DNA of 64,000 bases. It comes from Desulfobacterales bacterium (lineage in GTDB: Bacteria; Desulfobacterota; Desulfobacteria; Desulfobacterales; Desulfosalsimonadaceae). The notes beneath the pieces are model-generated. The model made no database searches. It saw nothing but the letters and a program-made list of their open reading frames with translations, and was not told where the DNA came from. The stretch is taken from positions 117,001 to 181,000 of the forward strand of contig JAXHNP010000006.1 of assembly GCA_034520365.1 (NCBI GenBank), given 5' to 3'. Below are positions 1 to 7,860 of the stretch, one piece after another (positions within the stretch are counted from its first letter, which is position 1; each line of letters starts with the position of its first letter). The translations under genes and the position numbers were made by a program.

Positions 1-150
1 AGACAAGTATAGGGTCATCAAATCAGAAATGGTTTTCTAAGTAACTTCATCGTACTCAGTTCCGCGCAAGCGGGACGGTTCTCGTACTCGTAATCGTACT
101 CGAAAAAATTAAAAGCCGATGACGCGCACGAGTACGCGTACGAGAATCAG
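1..150. other. Intergenic DNA rich in short repeats
   Basis: No gene is seen. The stretch has several copies of the 8-mer CGTACTCG around positions 48-105, and partly inverted versions around 127-147, so the transcript could fold into a long imperfect hairpin. A second patch of tandem CTCAGTACC-like units lies at about 361-395, just beyond the nested elements. Nothing indicates a function. Confidence 0.4.
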
Positions 151-360
151 TAGAAGGGCGGGCCACCGTGCCCGCCTGAAAAATAGACAGAACACAATGT
201 CGTTAACTTTAGCATTCCGCACCTGTCATTTCGAGGAACGACAGTGACGAGAAATCTTAAAAAATCGTACAATTATAAGATTTCTCGCTGCCGCTCGAAA
301 TGACAACCGAGCCAATTTTCAGTCTTAAGTTAATGGCATTGAGATAGAACAAATTTATCG
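151..360. repeat. Truncated MITE-A copy interrupted by MITE-B
   Basis: The right half of the 152-bp family-A element (full copies at 2548-2699 and 5012-5163) is recognisable from about 151 to 194. It resumes at about 352-360 after a 147-bp insertion. The left half of A is missing and its right terminus is decayed. The matching part includes the run GCGGGCCACCGTG and the AGA(C/T)AGAACA near the end. Confidence 0.7.
195..341. mobile_element. MITE-B, 147-bp non-autonomous element
   Basis: The ends are inverted repeats: CAATGTCGTTAACTTTAG on the left and, on the opposite strand of the right end, CAATGCCATTAACTTAAG. The element is flanked by 10-bp near-identical direct repeats, AGACAGAACA (185-194) and AGATAGAACA (342-351), as expected for a target-site duplication. 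Inside, 225-304 is an 80-bp imperfect palindrome beginning GTCATTTCGAG and ending CTCGAAATGAC, so almost the whole element can fold. It has no coding capacity and must be mobilised in trans. Only one copy is in the window. Confidence 0.75.
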
Positions 361-448
361 TACCTCAGTACCTCAGCACCTCAGTACCTTTAAAGTTATT
401 GGCCCGTTCCCGGGCGGCGCCCCCAAATTTTTTTGACGGCTCGGCTGC

Positions 449-889
449 TTAAGCCGGCACCGTGAGCACCGGAACATCCGTGCACCGAAGCACCCGTTCA
501 GCCACGGAGCCGAAATCAAAGTGGCTCTCCCGTCCCCGGTTGGCCATTATCACCATGTCTGCCTTTTCTTTTTTGACCAGATCCAGAATTTTCTGAGACG
601 GGTCCCCCACATCAATATGCCGGATATAGAGGGGGCAGCTCACGAGAAACTTTTCGCAGAGTTCATCCAGCCGTTTCTCAGCGGTTTCCCGCTCCCACTC
701 GCGCATGCGCTTGAAGTCCTCTTCCGGATTGGTATCGCCGTAGGCGGCGCCAAAAGCCACGTATTCCTTTAATACATAGAGGATATGGATTTCCGCCTGG
801 TACTGCTGGGCAAGCGAGGTTACATAGGGCAGCGCCTTGGATGCATTTTCGGATAAATCCGTTGGCCAGACAATTTTTTCAATTTTCAT
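449..889 (-). CDS. Universal stress protein, UspA family
   Basis: This is a 146-residue single-domain protein of the usual UspA length and start pattern (MKIEKIVWPTDLSE). UspA proteins are cytoplasmic nucleotide-binding dimers linked to stress survival. The C-terminal nucleotide loop is present as NRGRESHFDFGSVAERVLR, but the first glycine of the usual G-x2-G-x9-G-S pattern is replaced and the spacing is shorter. ATP binding may therefore be weak or lost. The start at 889 is preceded by AGAGGG at good spacing. It stands alone, with repeat-rich DNA downstream and a 270-bp gap to the next gene. The family is certain; the physiological role is not. Confidence 0.93.
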   Translation of the reverse strand: MKIEKIVWPTDLSENASKALPYVTSLAQQYQAEIHILYVLKEYVAFGAAYGDTNPEEDFKRMREWERETAEKRLDELCEKFLVSCPLYIRHIDVGDPSQKILDLVKKEKADMVIMANRGRESHFDFGSVAERVLRCTDVPVLTVPA

Positions 890-1120
890 GGAATCCCTCT
901 TTTTTGCTGAAAGATTAATAGGTATTAAATTTTAAATCCTTGGCTTAAACCAAGTGCTTAACTTTTTGCTGTATTCTATATTTTGAATTCTATATCATAT
1001 CCGCGGGGGCTAAAAAAGTTATAAAATGCTTCAAATCAGAAAACGCCGCTGAAGTGCCAAACGGGCCTGCCGACCCCGGATTCGATTCGCCCTGGCGCTG
1101 AATTCGGGCGAGCCTCCTAG

Positions 1121-1147
1121 GTTGGGTTGAGCGAAGCGAAACCCAAC
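1121..1147. repeat. Short palindromic repeat at the 3' end of the ATPase gene
   Basis: The sequence GTTGGGTT, an 11-base loop and AACCCAAC form an 8-bp perfect stem. It lies 10 bases past the stop of the minus-strand AAA ATPase gene. Palindromes of this kind are dispersed in many genomes. Here it could act as a transcript-end hairpin, although no T-run follows. Confidence 0.55.
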
Positions 1148-1157
1148 ATGGCTACTG

Positions 1158-2279
1158 TTAAATCATCAGCGACCTGAGAAAATCTTCGCCCCTGCGCACT
1201 TCAATGTCCTGCTTTTTGCGCTGCTGCTTCAAATGCAGCACCACCTGCATTGCCGGAATATCATAGCGCCGGGAAAAATTGACCAAACTACGGCCGGGCT
1301 TTTCATCGGTGCGCTTGACTTCGATCAGCCGCCGGGGCTGATTGTCTTCTGTGAGGCAGAAATCCACCTCAGCCCCATCCCGGGTGCGGACATAATGCAA
1401 AGCAGCGGCCCGGCCCTGCAGGTCCACGCAGCCGCAGACATGCTTTAACAAGCACAAAGCCACCATGTTTTCAAAACGGGCACCTTCATCCCCATTGACC
1501 AGGCCGGTATCATAAAAATAGATTTTGGGCGTCTTCACGATGGAACGGGCAATATTTTTGGCATATGGGGTTACCCGGAAAACAATGAACAGGGATTCCA
1601 GCACCTGGATATATTTTTTCACAGTATTGGGTGCGACCCCCGCGTCTTCGGCCAAAGACTGGTAGGACACCGGCGAACCTGTCCGGGACCGGAGCAGTTC
1701 CAGAATCAGTTGAATGGCTTTGAAATCATGAATTTTTTCAAAATCAAGGATATCTGTCCGAATCAGACCGTCTAAGTACTGCATCCGCCAGCGGTTTGCG
1801 TCCCTGTCCTCAGCAGCCAGAAACGGCTCAGGAAAACCGCCCCGCTCCAGAAACCGGGCCATATCCACGGATTCACCCACATGGCCGGCCTCCGCCGGCG
1901 AAAACGGCAGCAGCCGGTGCCGGAAAAACCGACCCGCCAGTGAATCCCCGCCCTGCCGAAACGCCTCCAGTCGGGCACTTCCGGTGACAAGAATCCGCAT
2001 CCCTGCCGGCCGGGTGTCATAAACCCCTTTGACATAATTCTTCCAGCCATTCATCTTGTGGAGCTCATCGAGGATCAACAATTCCGTGTCTTCCAGCCAG
2101 GCCTCTTTTTTAATGATATCGCGATCCCCGACACTGTCGTAATTCAAATAAACACTGCGCTCAAAAGACCGGGCAATCTGCCCGGCCAGCCAGGTTTTGC
2201 CCACCTGCCGCGGCCCGGTGATAAAAACCATCTTTTTTTCAAGATCGTTTACAATGGCGCTTTTCTGCTGACGTTCCAT
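1158..2279 (-). CDS. AAA ATPase with DUF4143 C-terminal domain
   Basis: The 373-residue protein begins with an AAA core: Walker A FITGPRQVGKTWLA at about residues 19-32 and Walker B ELLILDELHKM at about 66-76. An Arg-bearing sensor segment (ILVTGSARLEAFRQGGDSLA) follows. The C-terminal half has a winged-helix-like stretch and then a region typical of DUF4143 with EVDF and EVKR motifs, which resemble a PD-(D/E)xK nuclease-type core. Such proteins are widespread, often patchily distributed, and their role is unknown. The length is normal and the gene looks intact. It is monocistronic. Confidence 0.9.
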   Translation of the reverse strand: MERQQKSAIVNDLEKKMVFITGPRQVGKTWLAGQIARSFERSVYLNYDSVGDRDIIKKEAWLEDTELLILDELHKMNGWKNYVKGVYDTRPAGMRILVTGSARLEAFRQGGDSLAGRFFRHRLLPFSPAEAGHVGESVDMARFLERGGFPEPFLAAEDRDANRWRMQYLDGLIRTDILDFEKIHDFKAIQLILELLRSRTGSPVSYQSLAEDAGVAPNTVKKYIQVLESLFIVFRVTPYAKNIARSIVKTPKIYFYDTGLVNGDEGARFENMVALCLLKHVCGCVDLQGRAAALHYVRTRDGAEVDFCLTEDNQPRRLIEVKRTDEKPGRSLVNFSRRYDIPAMQVVLHLKQQRKKQDIEVRRGEDFLRSLMI

Positions 2280-2417
2280 GACAATTTATTCCGAGCGCGG
2301 AAAAAAGGTTTTTCGGCAATTATGCACGCCATTGCAGAATTGTCAAGGCAATTACGCAATGTATTGCAGAATTGCCGTTTTTTTATTTTAATATCGCCTT
2401 TCGGCAAAACGCTGAAA

Positions 2418-2547
2418 CTATTTGCCGAACGAATTTAATGATATTGCCGCTGAAGAAAACTCACGCAGCAATTGCTTATCCACAGTCACCAAACGGAGTT
2501 TCATCACAAATTCCCGGCCCGTCGTCCACCCAGCTACAAATTCGATC
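2418..2547 (-). pseudogene. 3' remnant of a PIN-domain (VapC-like) toxin gene
   Basis: The minus-strand frame ending at 2418 gives RLVTVDKQLLREFSSAAIS followed by a short tail. This matches the C-terminal LVT-x-D-x2-LL-x2-F pattern of VapC/PIN proteins. Only about 40 codons remain. The upstream part of the frame is cut by the MITE-A insertion at 2548-2699, and no N-terminal PIN motifs can be found beyond it. It is best read as a scar of a lost toxin-antitoxin locus. The identification rests on a short segment. Confidence 0.45.
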
Positions 2548-2699
2548 CACGGTGAATTTGTTCTGGCGAGAAACCCCATAACCATGGGGTTTCTCGCATG
2601 TGAGGTCGGCACGGTGGCCGACCCTACAAAATGTCGGCATTGTCGCGTAGGGCGGGCCACCGTGTCCGCCTGAAAAATAGATAGAACAAATTTACCGTG
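2548..2699. mobile_element. MITE-A, complete 152-bp copy
   Basis: The terminal inverted repeats are CACGGTGAATTTGTTCT at the left and, reading the opposite strand, CACGGTAAATTTGTTCT at the right (16 of 17 match). The direct repeats AAATTCGATC at 2538-2547 and 2700-2709 mark a 10-bp target-site duplication. The interior holds a long hairpin (GCGAGAAACCCCAT with its complement) and a second stem of GGCGGGCCACCGTG type. It has no ORF of its own. A second 152-bp copy in the opposite orientation lies at 5012-5163. Confidence 0.88.
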
Positions 2700-2818
2700 A
2701 AATTCGATCTGGCCCCATTTGTGGCGTTTTGGGGCTTGTGAACGCCGGGCCGGGTATAGTATATGAAACCTAAATTGAGGTGAAATAAAGGTAAAAACAA
2801 CCACAGGGACCGCCGCCC

Positions 2819-3727
2819 ATGAAATTAAGCCCGCAATTTGTCGGAACGCGCCTGCGAGAATACACCACAACAGTGAGCTGGCGAGATTCCATGAATTATG
2901 CCGCAGCCACCTCGGATAATAACGAAGTTTATTTCAACGATGAGCGAAAAGGCGGCATCATCGCGCCGCCCATGTTTTCCGTGGCCCTGACCTGGCCGGT
3001 CTCGGAAAACCTCTCGGATTATATCGAAGCAGACGACTTTCCCGCAGAGATCATCCCCACCATGGTGCACTACACCGAACACATCAGGTTTTTCCGGCCG
3101 ATTAAGCCGGGCGGAAAGCTTGCCATCCGCGGGAAAATCGCCGCCGTGCTGCGGCACTGGACCGGCACCCACGCCATTCTCCGGTTTGACGCCGCGGATG
3201 AATCCGGCAGAAGCGTTTTCGTCGAACATATCGGGGCTCTTTTCCGGGGCGTGGAATGCGAAGGCGAGGGCGCCGGCAGAAGCGAAGTACCGGAAGTCCC
3301 CCGCCACAAAAAAAGTCCGCAGCCCGCTGACTGGCAGCGCCGGATCGAGATCGATCCGCTTTTTACATATATTTACGACGGCTGCAGCAATATTTATTTT
3401 CCGATTCACACGTCCGTGAACTTTGCCCGCAGCATGGGCCTGCCCGGCATCATCGTGCAGGGCACGGCCACCCTGGCCCTGGCGGTCCGGGAAATCACCA
3501 ACGGCTTTGCCCGGGGCGATCCCGCGCGCATCCGCACCATTGCCTGCCGGTTTACCGACATGGTGCGGCCGGGCAGCGCCATTGACATCGAGGCCCGCAG
3601 CCCGGAAGAAACCACCGGTCCGGGACGGATCCGCTTTGACGTGAAAAACGAAAACGGCAAAAAGGCCGTAAGCGACGGTTTTGTCGAACTGTTTGAAAAG
3701 GGACCTTTTGAAGGTCTTCCCTGGTAA
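2819..3727 (+). CDS. MaoC-like / FAS1-type double hot-dog protein
   Basis: The 302-residue protein has two hot-dog halves. An N-terminal dehydratase-like half contains the segment GGIIAPPMFSVALTWP. The C-terminal MaoC-like half contains PIHTSVNFARSMGLPGIIV. Relatives hydrate enoyl-CoA or act on fatty-acyl intermediates in the cytoplasm. The hydratase-2 signature normally reads G-D-x-N-P-[LIV]-H. Here the His is kept (PIH), but the position of the catalytic Asp is occupied by other residues, so activity is uncertain. The 3' end overlaps a nucleotidyltransferase fragment on the other strand, so the last residues (after about 293) may derive from that junction. It has no operon partners. Confidence 0.75.
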   Translation: MKLSPQFVGTRLREYTTTVSWRDSMNYAAATSDNNEVYFNDERKGGIIAPPMFSVALTWPVSENLSDYIEADDFPAEIIPTMVHYTEHIRFFRPIKPGGKLAIRGKIAAVLRHWTGTHAILRFDAADESGRSVFVEHIGALFRGVECEGEGAGRSEVPEVPRHKKSPQPADWQRRIEIDPLFTYIYDGCSNIYFPIHTSVNFARSMGLPGIIVQGTATLALAVREITNGFARGDPARIRTIACRFTDMVRPGSAIDIEARSPEETTGPGRIRFDVKNENGKKAVSDGFVELFEKGPFEGLPW

Positions 3728-3929
3728 GGTTGTGCAGAGGGGCGCCGAAACGGCGCAATGCCCTCAGAACGGCATCAGCGTTCCTGGGCGAAGGCATGAC
3801 CCAAATGTCGATATCCATGGTGGCCCGGGGATAACCGTGAGCAGCCAGAGCATAGGCGCCGACGAGAAGGAATCTAACCTTCTCGTCGGACAATGCTTGT
3901 AACATGTCTCTGTAGTCTTCGTTCAGCAT
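3705..3929 (-). pseudogene. 5' fragment of a nucleotidyltransferase gene
   Basis: From 3929 downward the minus strand encodes about 75 residues typical of the N-terminus of a small nucleotidyltransferase of the AbiEii/toxin-like type: FLLVGAYALAAHGYPRATMD followed by IDIWV, which contains the D-x-D metal site. The reading frame then runs antisense into the end of the MaoC gene, where similarity to the family stops. The gene has lost its C-terminal half. The sharp edge at about 3705-3727 suggests a recombination junction. Confidence 0.65.
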
Positions 3930-4209
3930 CGTGGTTTTTGCTCAAGGAGGTGACTTCTCTAGTCAACGGCCAGACGAGACCAATTCGGTCTGATGGAGTG
4001 CCAGGAACGAAATCCTCATTCCGCTGGTCCGACATTCGATATATGGCTGTGTACTTTCTATTCATTTTTTTAAAATACCACTTTTACTCTGCTATATCAA
4101 TATTATAGTGTCTTGAGTGTCTTGATTAAAGATGGTTCATGTTCAAATTCCCCTTGGTTTTCAAAAAGCCGCCGGCCCTGGCTGTCACCTGGGAAGCCTG
4201 GTTGGGCTT

Positions 4210-4593
4210 TTACTTTTTATAGGCAGGGTTGAGGTTTTTAAACATCGGATAGTGTTTGGTATTGAGGGTCTTTAATTCGGCATTTTCGGATTCAGCGGTT
4301 GCAGCCAATATCGCATCTGCAATTCCAACGCCATGGGACTTGCCATAATCTCGTCGATAAAGACCCCCGGCTTTTCCGATAGCGGCATCTATCGGGACAA
4401 CACGGAACAGGGATATAAAGTTCTGCAAAGCATTTTGTTCCGCATCTTCTTTGACACCGGCATACAACTCTGCAACCACAATTGATGACAAAATAATCCG
4501 ATCATTATATTGATGAACGAAAGCAACGGCTTTGTCCAATCCCCTGAAAAAATCAACAAGAACATCGGTGTCTAATAGAATCGGCTGCGCCAT
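4210..4593 (-). CDS. vapC: VapC-type PIN-domain RNase toxin
   Basis: The 127-residue PIN protein (from the start chosen here) has the acidic residues expected of a Mg-dependent RNase: LLDTDVLVDFFRG near the N-terminus, the Glu in VVAELYAGV, and the Asp in GIADAILAATA. Such toxins cleave tRNA or rRNA when released from the antitoxin. ATG at 4593 is preferred over the upstream ATG at 4611 because it lies 2 bases after the antitoxin stop, as is usual for coupled pairs. It has full family length and appears intact. Confidence 0.92.
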   Translation of the reverse strand: MAQPILLDTDVLVDFFRGLDKAVAFVHQYNDRIILSSIVVAELYAGVKEDAEQNALQNFISLFRVVPIDAAIGKAGGLYRRDYGKSHGVGIADAILAATAESENAELKTLNTKHYPMFKNLNPAYKK

Positions 4594-4595
4594 GA

Positions 4596-4829
4596 TTATT
4601 CCCGGTCCCATTCGGAACGAATGGATTCAAAATCAGGAAGATCCGTTCGATTCTTCCAAATTCCGGCAGACTCACGAAGCACAAGTTCCCTATGGCTTTT
4701 ACCGGCTTGTTTGATCAGGATGTCGATGGCCTCTCTAATGAGTTCGCTCTGTTTTTTTCCATGTGATTTAGCCATGGCAGCCAATTCATTACGCTGCTGC
4801 TCTGTTAAATAAATTTGAGTCCTTATCAT
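4596..4829 (-). CDS. Ribbon-helix-helix antitoxin paired with VapC
   Basis: The 77-residue protein opens with a beta strand and helix typical of CopG/Arc ribbon-helix-helix proteins (MIRTQIYLTEQQRNELAAMA, then KKQSELIREAI). The C-terminus, about residues 50-77, is the likely toxin-binding tail. Ribbon-helix-helix antitoxins bind the operator of their own operon and repress it. The toxin gene follows after 2 bases. The palindromic ATGTATACACCATG-like sequence upstream at about 4848-4862 could be the operator, but this is inference. Confidence 0.88.
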   Translation of the reverse strand: MIRTQIYLTEQQRNELAAMAKSHGKKQSELIREAIDILIKQAGKSHRELVLRESAGIWKNRTDLPDFESIRSEWDRE

Positions 4830-4911
4830 TTTTCACGCCCCACTTGATGTATACACCATGATTATACATCATATTGCCAGTATGTCAAAGAAGAAAGAAA
4901 GAAAAAGAAAG

Positions 4912-5293
4912 GGGACGCCCTTTATATATTTATATTTACCGTCCAAATCCGGCATGCTTAAGAAAATGCATATTGAGACAAACCAGAATAGATGCGCCGG
5001 GGGCGGTGACCCAGGGTAAATTTGTTCTATTTATTTTTCAGGCGGGCACGGTGGCCCGCCCTACGCGACAATGCCGACATTTTGTAGGGTCGGCCACCGT
5101 GCCGACCTCACATGCGAGAAACCCAATGGTTATGGGGTTGTTCGCCAGAACAAATTCACCGTGGGGGCGGTGACCACATCATTGCACGAGGGATCGAGCG
5201 CGCCGAGATATTCCGTGACGATCAGGATCGCGACGCTTTTCTATGGTTTGGACATGCCGCGTTTATTAAATGTAAAAATATAAAGGGCGTCCC
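4912..5293. mobile_element. MITE-C copy split by a MITE-A insertion
   Basis: The ends are the family-C inverted repeats GGGACGCCCTTTATAT and ATATAAAGGGCGTCCC. The span is 382 bp. Removing the 152-bp MITE-A (5012-5163) and one 12-bp duplicated target leaves exactly 218 bp, the length of the intact copy at 42180-42397. The interior encodes the start of a REP-associated tyrosine transposase: GIERAEIF, then RDDQDRDAFLWF. The copy is non-autonomous. Confidence 0.88.
5012..5163. mobile_element. MITE-A, complete 152-bp copy inside MITE-C
   Basis: The length matches the 2548-2699 copy, in inverse orientation. The left end is CAGGGTAAATTTGTTCT and the right end AGAACAAATTCACCGTG. The flanking 12-bp direct repeats GGGGCGGTGACC at 5000-5011 and 5164-5175 are the duplicated family-C target. 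This proves insertion of A into C rather than the reverse. Confidence 0.9.
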
Positions 5294-5377
5294 CCTTTGT
5301 GTGCATTTGGGGAGATCCAGGAATATTACCAATTTTGGCAAGCATGTTGCGGGCGTGACCCATGTCAGGTCATATTC

Positions 5378-7048
5378 CTATTCCTGCTCAAGAACTTCCC
5401 GCACTTTCAGGCCCAGATCTTTCAGCGAAAATGGTTTGTGAATAAATTGGACACCTTCATCAATCACCCCGTGATGGGCGATCACATTGGCTGTATAGCC
5501 TGACATGTAAAGGGTTTTGAGACCAGGGTGGTTTTTTAGCAATTGCGATGATAATTCCCGCCCGCTCATCTCCGGCATAACTACATCGGTTATCAAAAGG
5601 TCTATTATTCCATCATATTCATGGAAAATCTGCAAAGCCTCAGACGCAGTTCCGGCGGTCTCAACGGTATAACCCAGCCTTTCGAGCATCTGCTTTGACA
5701 GTTGCAGTATCGTCTTTTCATCTTCAACAACCAGAACGGTCTCCGTTCCTGTAGGGATTTGCTCGCTGAACTCTTTTGTGGACTGCAAAGAGGATCTATC
5801 CTCTTCATGGGAAGGAAGATATATTTTAAAGGTCGTTCCTTCTCCAGGCTCGCTGTATACGTTTATAAAGCCATTGTTCTGTTTGACAATGCCGTAAACC
5901 GTGGGCAAACCTAAGCCGGTTCCTTTTCCGATTTCCTTGGTTGTAAAAAACGGCTCAAACAGTTGGCCCATGACCTCTGTTTCTATTCCGCATCCATCAT
6001 CGCTGACTGCCAGCATGACGTATCGCCCCGGAATGGCCTCCGGGTTGCTTTTGCAGTAATCTTCATCAACTGTTGTATTTTTCGTCTCTATGACCAACTT
6101 CCCCACATCAGATATAGCATCCCGGGCATTTACAACGAGATTCGCCATAACCTGGTCCACCTGGGAGGGGTCAATCTTCACCGGCCACAGGTTGTTTCCG
6201 GGGTGCCATACGAGGTCAATGTTTTCGCCAATCAGTCGCTGCAACATTTTCATCATGCTGGAAATGGTATCGTTTAAATCGAGCTGTACCGGACTGATGG
6301 TCTGTTGACGGGCAAAAGCCAGCAACTGCCTAACTATATCCGCGGATTGATTTCCTGCGGTGTGGATTTCCCGGATTGCTTCGTGGAGGGGATCTGATGG
6401 GTCCATCATTTCGATGGCCAGTTCTGCATAACCGTTGATAATGGTAAGCTTGTTGTTGAAATCATGGGCCACGCCGCCGGCCAGCCGGCCTATGGATTCC
6501 ATTTTCTGGGCCTGGGTAAACTGGGCCTGGAGGTTCTGGCGCTCCTCCTCCATCCGCTTGCGCTCGGCAATCTCCTGCTGCAGGGCCTCCAAGGAATGCC
6601 TCAATTCTTCTGTTCTGCTGGTTACCATGGCTTCCAGCTTTATCTGATAATCACGCATCAAGTCATTATAGGCTTTGACCTGCAGCAGGGACCGGACACG
6701 GGCAAAGAGTTCCATCTTATCAAGTGGCTTTGAAAGAAAATCATCACAACCGGCTTCAATCCCCTTCACCCGGTCTTCCGTTTCCTGCAACGCGGTAATC
6801 AGGATGATCGGGATCAGTCGATATGCAGTATCTCGTCTGATCCTGCGGGTCACTTCAAAGCCATCCATGCCCGGCATCAATACGTCCATCAGAATCAGCG
6901 CGATTTGATTACTGGATAGCTTCTCCAGCGCTTCTTCCCCGCTTGCCGCTTTGACAATTTCATAGCCCTGCGGAACAAGATGTGCTTCGAGAAGTTCAAC
7001 ATCTTGGGGCTGATCATCAACAATCAAGATTACCGGCTTGTCTTTCAA
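5378..7048 (-). CDS. Hybrid histidine kinase, receiver-HisKA-ATPase-receiver
   Basis: This is a 556-residue cytoplasmic signalling protein without membrane segments. Receiver 1 (about 1-120) has the acidic pair IVDDQ, phospho-Asp in LILMDVLMPGMDG and Lys in SKPLDK. A coiled coil leads to HisKA with the H-box GRLAGGVAHDFNN (about 190-202). An HATPase domain has N (VNARDAI), G1 (SDDGCGIE) and G2 (GKGTGLGLPTVYG) boxes. Receiver 2 has VVEDEKTI, ITDVVMPEMSG and HKPF at the C-terminus. All catalytic residues are present. It sits 44 bases downstream of the PAS-kinase gene, probably in the same transcript. The signal sensed is not evident. Confidence 0.93.
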   Translation of the reverse strand: MKDKPVILIVDDQPQDVELLEAHLVPQGYEIVKAASGEEALEKLSSNQIALILMDVLMPGMDGFEVTRRIRRDTAYRLIPIILITALQETEDRVKGIEAGCDDFLSKPLDKMELFARVRSLLQVKAYNDLMRDYQIKLEAMVTSRTEELRHSLEALQQEIAERKRMEEERQNLQAQFTQAQKMESIGRLAGGVAHDFNNKLTIINGYAELAIEMMDPSDPLHEAIREIHTAGNQSADIVRQLLAFARQQTISPVQLDLNDTISSMMKMLQRLIGENIDLVWHPGNNLWPVKIDPSQVDQVMANLVVNARDAISDVGKLVIETKNTTVDEDYCKSNPEAIPGRYVMLAVSDDGCGIETEVMGQLFEPFFTTKEIGKGTGLGLPTVYGIVKQNNGFINVYSEPGEGTTFKIYLPSHEEDRSSLQSTKEFSEQIPTGTETVLVVEDEKTILQLSKQMLERLGYTVETAGTASEALQIFHEYDGIIDLLITDVVMPEMSGRELSSQLLKNHPGLKTLYMSGYTANVIAHHGVIDEGVQFIHKPFSLKDLGLKVREVLEQE

Positions 7049-7092
7049 TCCCTATCTCCTTTGACGTCACAACATATATAAAAACACACCAC

Positions 7093-7779
7093 TCACCTGA
7101 TAAACTGACTGACGTCTTTTGCAAAAGTGCGTGTATTGATCGGCTTGCCGATGAAGCCACTGTTCGTTATGTCTTTTAACTCTTCTCTGCCTTCTTCCAT
7201 TACAGAAGCAGTCACAAAAACAATGGGAATATATAATACCTCAGAGAAGCCGATAATGGAGTTGAGCGGGGTCCTGAGTTCATGCGACATGTTGGCAAGA
7301 AAATCAGACTTCACCCGAGCGGTACGTTCTAACTCGGCGGCTAACACCTCTAAGTCTTCATGCGCTTTTGCCAGACCCTTTTCTATCTCCTTGCGCTCAG
7401 TGATGTCTTCAATGGCCAGCAGGATGATCCGTTCTTTGCCAAACACCCTGTGAATCTGCCGGGCATTCAAAAGCATTGTGCGCCTGCCGATGGTGGCAAA
7501 ATCGTGCTCAACCTCGTAGTTGTCAAAGGTGGTCTTTTGGGGAAGGATGTTTTCCAGCAGTTCGCGCAGCTTGGGGATGTCCCATTGTTTATTGCCCAGG
7601 TCATAAATAAGCTGCCCAACGGTCTCTGTGGGGTTTACCTTAAAGACGCCATAGAAGGAGCGGCTGACGGAAATCACCCTTAAATCATGATCCAGAACGA
7701 TTAAAGGCTCACGCACGGTATTGATGATACTCTCGGCGTATTGAAGGAGTTCATCATTGGATGTTTTAGACTCTGCCAT
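7093..7779 (-). pseudogene. PAS histidine kinase with internal deletion
   Basis: The 228-codon open frame starts with a PAS domain (about 10-130). An intact HisKA H-box, [20 protein letters not shown] (about 159-178), follows. At about residue 184 the sequence jumps straight into the last 45 residues of a receiver domain ([10 protein letters not shown], then [12 protein letters not shown]). The whole HATPase domain and the phospho-Asp part of the receiver are missing, with the frame kept. The product could still dimerise and be phosphorylated in trans by the adjacent hybrid kinase, but it cannot autophosphorylate. It probably arose by an in-frame deletion in a larger hybrid kinase. Confidence 0.8.
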
Positions 7780-7808
7780 TTTTTATTCCTGTAAATTTGG
7801 GACGGCGG

Positions 7809-7848
7809 GGGACGCCCTTTATATATTTATATTTACGGTTCAAATCCG
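7809..7848. repeat. 40-bp end fragment of MITE-C
   Basis: GGGACGCCCTTTATATATTT and about 20 further bases match the left end of family C. The rest of the element is missing. It lies between the PAS-kinase scar and the end of hsdM, marking a rearrangement point. Confidence 0.75.
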
Positions 7849-7860
7849 TCCTCCCGTCCC

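Noticed and set aside
361-395. Tandem CTCAGTACC-like units as a CRISPR remnant
   Set aside because: Units are about 8-11 bp with no spacers, no conserved longer repeat and no cas genes in the window.
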